In this document: positions 59,626-64,000 of the stretch, piece after piece
Layout: each line of letters starts with the position of its first letter
Position numbering within the stretch: the stretch's first letter is position 1
NCBI GenBank assembly: GCA_025738555.1
Contig: JAOVFP010000007.1
Location: 4,774,001-4,838,000, forward strand
Length of the DNA stretch: 64,000 bases
Direction of reading: 5' to 3'
Origin: Cyathus striatus
Lineage: Eukaryota > Basidiomycota > Agaricomycetes > Agaricales > Nidulariaceae
Program-made: the position numbers and the translations under genes
The notes under the pieces: model-generated
The model's database searches: none
Told to the model about the DNA's origin: nothing
What the model saw: the letters and a program-made list of their open reading frames with translations, nothing else

Positions 59626-60892
59626 GGGTGACTTTCCATAACGTCTGGAACGCTTTCCAGATTCAGATTTTGTTTCAGACGTGAGATGCCACGATGCCGC
59701 TGTCAAGGTACGCGAATAAGCGAAAGATTCAGACTCAGCACGACGAAATGGACCGTTTTCAAACCTTAGTCTGGACGAGGCCCCCTACCCCCCCTTCCAG
59801 CTTCAAACAGGCCTTTCAGAGCCTTTCAAACGTCCGCTTAGCTCATTTTCGTTGTCTCCGACGCCTTGGCTTTACGCGGCAACCCTGATCAAGATAACGC
59901 TTGGATCGTCAACTGTCGCTCATGAAAGTCTCAACATCTCAATCTCAAGCCCTTCAAACACCGTGTTTCCAGTTATTCTCCAGTTAAACAAGGTATTTCT
60001 TTTCTTTCGACACCCTTTAATAAGATCTGAACATTTTTTAGTATATTTAGATACATGTTCTTGTAAATATACCACATGAACAATACAATATGTTGTATCT
60101 GGACCATTTTTGAGGGGCAAGACCTGTCCTACTACCGAAGACTCGACTGAAAAATTTTCAATCCTACCCCTCAAGACTGCAAATAAAATCGTACGAGTTC
60201 GGCTGGAATTTAGAGGGGGGCGAAGGCAGAGATAGAGGGATAAAAGGTGCGCAAAATCCGATGATTTTAAGCCAATTCCCCATTCTCAATCTGCCTCCAT
60301 GTCTAATCAACAGTTTGCGACTCATTGTGAAACCGGCCTACATTACTCTTGATATGGTGCCAACAGCATGTGGTATCCTATTGATCCCAGAGCTTCTCCA
60401 CCATCGGTAAAGCCTTCATATCCATAAAATATGCATACAGCTTTGGCTATGGAGTGTTGATGCGAGGATTGGGTAGCAATTCATTGCGTATAAGATAGAG
60501 CCGTTTGCGTTGAGCTGCCCGTCTTTGTTGTGATTCCTCAGCTCCTTAACAGATCAGTGCACCTGTTGCTGCTGCCAAGCGCACAAGATCGTCATCCTCT
60601 TGCATGTCCAACTCTTCCTCATCAAGGAGGAGCTGTAGTAGCTCAGCTTCTTCCATTGTAACGAGCGTGGGGGGGAATAAGCAATGTAATATTCAAATCA
60701 TACAAATCAGATCTAATCAGGCTATCTATCTGGCAAAGAGATGCCGAAGTGATGAAAAAACATGCATAACAAACTTTCCAGATGCGTTATGGTTATTCAG
60801 AATGATTTTTCAGATGTTTGATTTCGGAAATCTCCGTCAGGAACACGTTTGGAACTGGGTCTGAAATTTCAGATCGTTATGGAAAGTCACCC
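59626..60892. mobile_element. 1.27-kb Harbinger-like element with AAT duplication
   Basis: The ends GGGTGACTTTCCATAACG and its perfect 18-bp inverse are flanked by AAT. A fragment of a Harbinger-type nuclease N-terminus lies inside on the minus strand. It is nested in the 59536-62665 element. Confidence 0.78.
60305..60656 (-). pseudogene. N-terminal fragment of a Harbinger-type transposase
   Basis: From an ATG at 60656 the minus strand reads MEEAELLQLLLDEEELDMQE, then DDDLVRLAAATGALIC, a stop, then AAQRKRLYLIRNELLPNPRI and a further stop. The NPRxxTP-like segment after a basic stretch resembles the start of fungal HARBI1-like nucleases. The catalytic domain is absent. Confidence 0.45.
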
Positions 60893-61815
60893 AATACCTA
60901 GATTTTATTTCTAGCGATATTGAGCGGTATCTAGGCTGATATTGAGCTCAAGAAAAGTAGATTTGCCGAGGGTACTATTTCTAGGCAAGTATATCCGTGT
61001 ATAGCGATGGCTAGCAAGATTTTAACTTCATTATAGCCATATCCTCAAATTCGAGCCACTTATATGCCTTTTGGACAGTGCGAGATATGAAAGAAATGTA
61101 TTGGTATAACAAATGACATTACACGGTATTGAAATAAATACAGAATTAGTAACTAATGTAGCCAACTCAACTTGACCCAAATACACTACTTCTGTCAGTG
61201 ATAGCTCGGCAGCTCAATTCATGGAAAATTCAAACCTTTAGCATACATAAACCCCTGACCCAAATCTATTCTCCCTCCTATCCTTCTCTAAACCACAGAA
61301 AACAGACCGCTTTTACTTCCAAAGCAGGTTTGGAATGAACTTGAGTCTAGCGTGCAAATGTACTGGGGATGTCAAATCAGCGGTGGTAACGGAGGGGATG
61401 TCGATCCAGGGACGATGTGGTACTGGAACTCGAAGTGTCATTGCCTGTCTGCCCGTGTGAGGAGTTCATCAATGTCAAGACATGTGTGTATGCGTGAACG
61501 ACGTACCAGTAACCTCCCGAGCCGCAGATAATATTGTGGTAGGCAGTGAAACCGAATACACACTGCATAGTACAGCTATGGCCATCGAACTGAAGCTAAA
61601 GGCCAGATGTGAGGGGGAAGTTGCGAAGTTTGTGAGCTTACCAGCGTGGATATGTGGACGTGGCAGGAGGGAACCAAGTGTGAATTGTTGTAAGTCCCGA
61701 TTATATAGAGAAGAAAATGATATCCTTACGCAATTACCTGGACATCTTTCTCACAAGCATGCCCACACTAGAATTCGCTTGATGAGCATAGATTTTCTTA
61801 CCAAGAACTTGAAGG
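60893..61815. other. Interior of the 59536-62665 element, no gene recognised
   Basis: Open frames such as 61482-61913 have no recognised motif and run into the neighbouring MITE. The sequence is CpG-normal. Confidence 0.4.
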
Positions 61816-62514
61816 TAGTGTTGCCACGGTTCCACTCCACTCCACTTGGTTTGACTTCTACCGGTTTTATGGAGTTGACAGCGGAAGGGTCGAGTCGAGT
61901 TGCGCCTGAGTGATGCACTCGACTTGACTTGCGACCAAGTCATCGACTTACATATAAATCAGATGTTATTGAGATTTTTACTAGTAAAACTCACTCTGAA
62001 AGAAAATATAAATGATATATCCTATTTTATACACGTATGTAGAAACTTACAATGATTTTTGTGATGTGGTTCATGTTTAAAGTCACAATTGTTGCGGAGG
62101 AATGAAAGTGGAAGTTGAAGGAATATAAGCGCCTACCATACAGGGCTGACATTGCGTGTGCACACTTGGTGGCGGGCGCCTACCAGTAAGTTACTAAAGT
62201 AAAGATATGATTCACGACACAATATTCATAAAACACCATAATTAAAGCTAAGATCGCATAGAAATTATCCCTCAATTAAAATGTACGCTATATAGACTTG
62301 ATACGCAGAACATGCTGCCGTATGGGGCAGACTGCGCTGGAAAGTTGATATACGAGCCTTTTTGTGCGACTTAAAGCGACTAAGTCGACTTCGAGTCGAC
62401 CTCATCTGGAAGTCGGGTCGTGAGAACTGGAAGTCAACAATGTCGACTCGTCTCGACTTTTTTCGTTCCCACTTGTACGGTTCGCGGTTTTCGAGTCGAA
62501 CCGTGGCAACACTA
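61816..62514. mobile_element. 699-bp hAT MITE with perfect 8-bp duplication CTTGAAGG
   Basis: CTTGAAGG flanks both sides (61808-61815 and 62515-62522). The ends TAGTGTTGCCACGGTTC and the inverse are perfect over 17 bp. GTCGAC and GAGTCGA motifs cluster near both ends. No coding sequence. It is nested in the 59536-62665 element. Confidence 0.88.
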
Positions 62515-64000
62515 CTTGAAGGGTGTATTCCATTTTTACGTGTGCCTAAAGTTGCCAAGATCTTGTTTCTAAGCTTGGCTAGATGTCTCTCGATGACGCT
62601 AGATGGAAATTGTATCCTATAATTCGCTAGATGTCACTTGAAGGCAATAGATCGATTTTTCACTGGGCTTTACGTCCCAATGAATGATGCGAGAGCGATG
62701 GAGGTCCCTAAGTGCGACGATCTAAAAGCAGATTAGACAACCAGAATGAAAATGAGTCAAGGTGACGTACAATTTCCGCGACATAAAATATGGTCAAGTC
62801 GCGAGGAAATGTTGATACTTGCACATTGATGTCAAGCAGAGTACCAGCATATGAATGCTATAGAGCAGTCAGATCTGAACTACATTCGAAAAGTAAAAGA
62901 AAGTCTCGTATCATCACCATGAACATCTCATCCTTGTACACAAACCCCCCAAAAACCATGACAACCCAAGGAGACCAGTTCATTACCTTGGTCAAATCGA
63001 GTTCATTCTCAGCAAGACGGTCGTATTTCATCCTCCCGACAGCCACCACCTTCGGCATTCGCTGATCTCCATTAACAACGGCGTACCGACTCACTGTTCC
63101 ATACGCACCCGCACCCAACAGCTTCTCCTACGAGTAGGTCGCGAATGTATTCGTCACCCAGACGCGACGTCCCAGTTTCGGCACTGGAATGTCGAGAACC
63201 CTCTTCACCACGATGACCGGATCCTGGATTCTTGACAGCGCGAATGTTACTGCTATAAGAAACATTAGACAATTAGAATGAAGTTATGCCAGAAAAAGTA
63301 CCTCGGCCTCAGATGATCACTCAAACGAGAAGGAGATATCACCCCAGCATCACCGGTGCAAGCTTCCGCACGGGATGTGATTTCGAATCCGTCAGACGTC
63401 AGAGGCAGACGATCTCCTAGCCGATTCGCTTCGGTAACAGGTCGCGCGAGGCATTTCGACGTGGCGGAAGGTTTAACATGAAAGACGGCAGCTTGATGCC
63501 CAATGAGATTCGGCACCACTGGGTCAACAATTCCAGGAATAACTACGTTACAAAACGAAAGAAGTTCAATCAGTGTATATTTATAAAACACGAGAAGATT
63601 ACACTCACTCCGCACAAGGTAGAGCAGGAAAGAGGCCATCGAATAACGTCCTAGCGAGCTCTACTGTGGCTGAATGGCTACGGGACGGAAGGTATTCAGG
63701 AAGCGGTAGCGACGCTCCTGGAGTTTGTCGAACTTGACATATTGACGGCCGATGCGCGTTCGATCCCAACCATATGACCGGCTGTGGAACGATGCGGTGG
63801 AAAGGCATCGTCGACTTTACCGAACAATGGGTGATCGCCTTCTCGATGAGCGACACTGCAGAAAGCAGACGGTCAGCCTAAACGATTAACTAGAAGGGAA
63901 TAACCTACTTCGATAGGGCGGAGCCTGACGAAGCGCTTCAAACGATGCCCCAGCACACTCATTTTCAACTGCAGCTAAATATCTGCAGGAAAACGGGTGA

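Larger units (their letters stand above)
59536..62665. mobile_element. 3.1-kb element with 9-bp duplication GGCTTTACG
   Basis: GGCTTTACG precedes the left end by two bases (59527-59535) and directly follows the right end (62666-62674). The ends are CAGTGAGAAGTCTATCT and (inverted) CAGTGAAAAATCGATCT. Subterminal CGCTAGAT motifs occur near both ends (59598, 62617 and others), as in hAT or Mutator-like elements. It splits the kinase sequence inside the codons for HRDVKP. Two further elements are nested inside it. Confidence 0.7.
53933..64000 (-). pseudogene. Protein kinase gene copy B, split by four large insertions
   Basis: Minus-strand pieces at 53933-54151, 55391-55662, 56493-56733, 59441-59537 and 62666-64000 line up in order with copy A. 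They cover the C-terminal exon (DWDAVEQQTVGPPLEEYYKI), the AVPE-like region, the DFGMAH loop, the HRD region, the glycine loop (MGAGAYGTVSRYAVVNGDQR) and the N-terminal exons, and run off the window end. Unlike copy A it keeps the frame through KPENIFIT, but HRD has become HWD (CGG to TGG) and a TAG occurs at 62860-62858 at the site where copy A also has a stop. Each gap is a transposon with readable target duplications. Confidence 0.7.

Overview
The window looks like a transposon-rich piece of a basidiomycete (Agaricomycete-type) nuclear genome. The evidence is the short GT-AG introns of about 45-60 nt, a NACHT-WD40 protein with the boundary sequences typical of mushroom-forming fungi, a KDZ-superfamily transposase with its CxC5/CxC6-like cysteine clusters, and Tc1, hAT, Harbinger, LTR and SINE relics. 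Nothing bacterial is present (no operons, no Shine-Dalgarno sites). Most of the sequence is mobile or broken DNA. Few genes look intact.

Layout. 1-2570: CpG-poor sequence with no gene. 2571-2661 and 15907-15920 are two halves of one exon of a membrane-protein gene, separated by a 13.2-kb transposon nest (2662-15899). The nest holds foldback elements, an apparently intact KDZ-type transposase (6447-8652, minus) with two uncharacterised upstream minus-strand genes, a 48-50 bp hairpin minisatellite (about 12280-13530) and a 2.2-kb inverted-repeat element. 15920-19840: a dead protein-kinase gene (copy A). 20-29 kb: CpG-normal DNA with little recognisable coding potential, including a segment (26.3-27.4 kb) duplicated at 50.7-51.7 kb. 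29882-34208: an intact three-exon NACHT-WD40 receptor-like gene with fourteen nearly identical WD40 repeats. 34.2-50.6 kb: a CpG-depleted TE block with foldbacks, a Tc1 transposase killed by five TGA codons, a 4.6-kb giant inverted repeat split by a solo LTR, an esterase fragment and telomere-like repeats. 50.7-64 kb: CpG-normal DNA with a broken second copy of the membrane-protein gene and a second kinase copy dismantled by at least four transposons, several of them nested, whose target-site duplications can still be read.

Two themes tie the window together. The first is CpG loss. Copies of the same sequence lying in the CpG-poor and CpG-rich blocks differ mainly by CG to TG/CA changes, which is the footprint expected from 5-methylcytosine deamination in silenced repeats. 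The boundary of one CpG-poor block falls inside exon 1 of the NACHT-WD40 gene, whose reading frame nevertheless stays open for 1408 codons. The second is duplication. A membrane-protein gene plus kinase unit and a third segment each occur twice, and both kinase copies are dead.

The best candidate for a biologically active and little-described system is the NACHT-WD40 gene. It has an ATPase switch, fourteen homogenised repeats that vary mainly at a few positions (as in fungal nonself-recognition receptors), a short Asn/Gln-rich N-terminus in place of a classical effector domain, and a possible divergently transcribed neighbour 129 bp away. All functional statements are inference from sequence reading; no searches were run.
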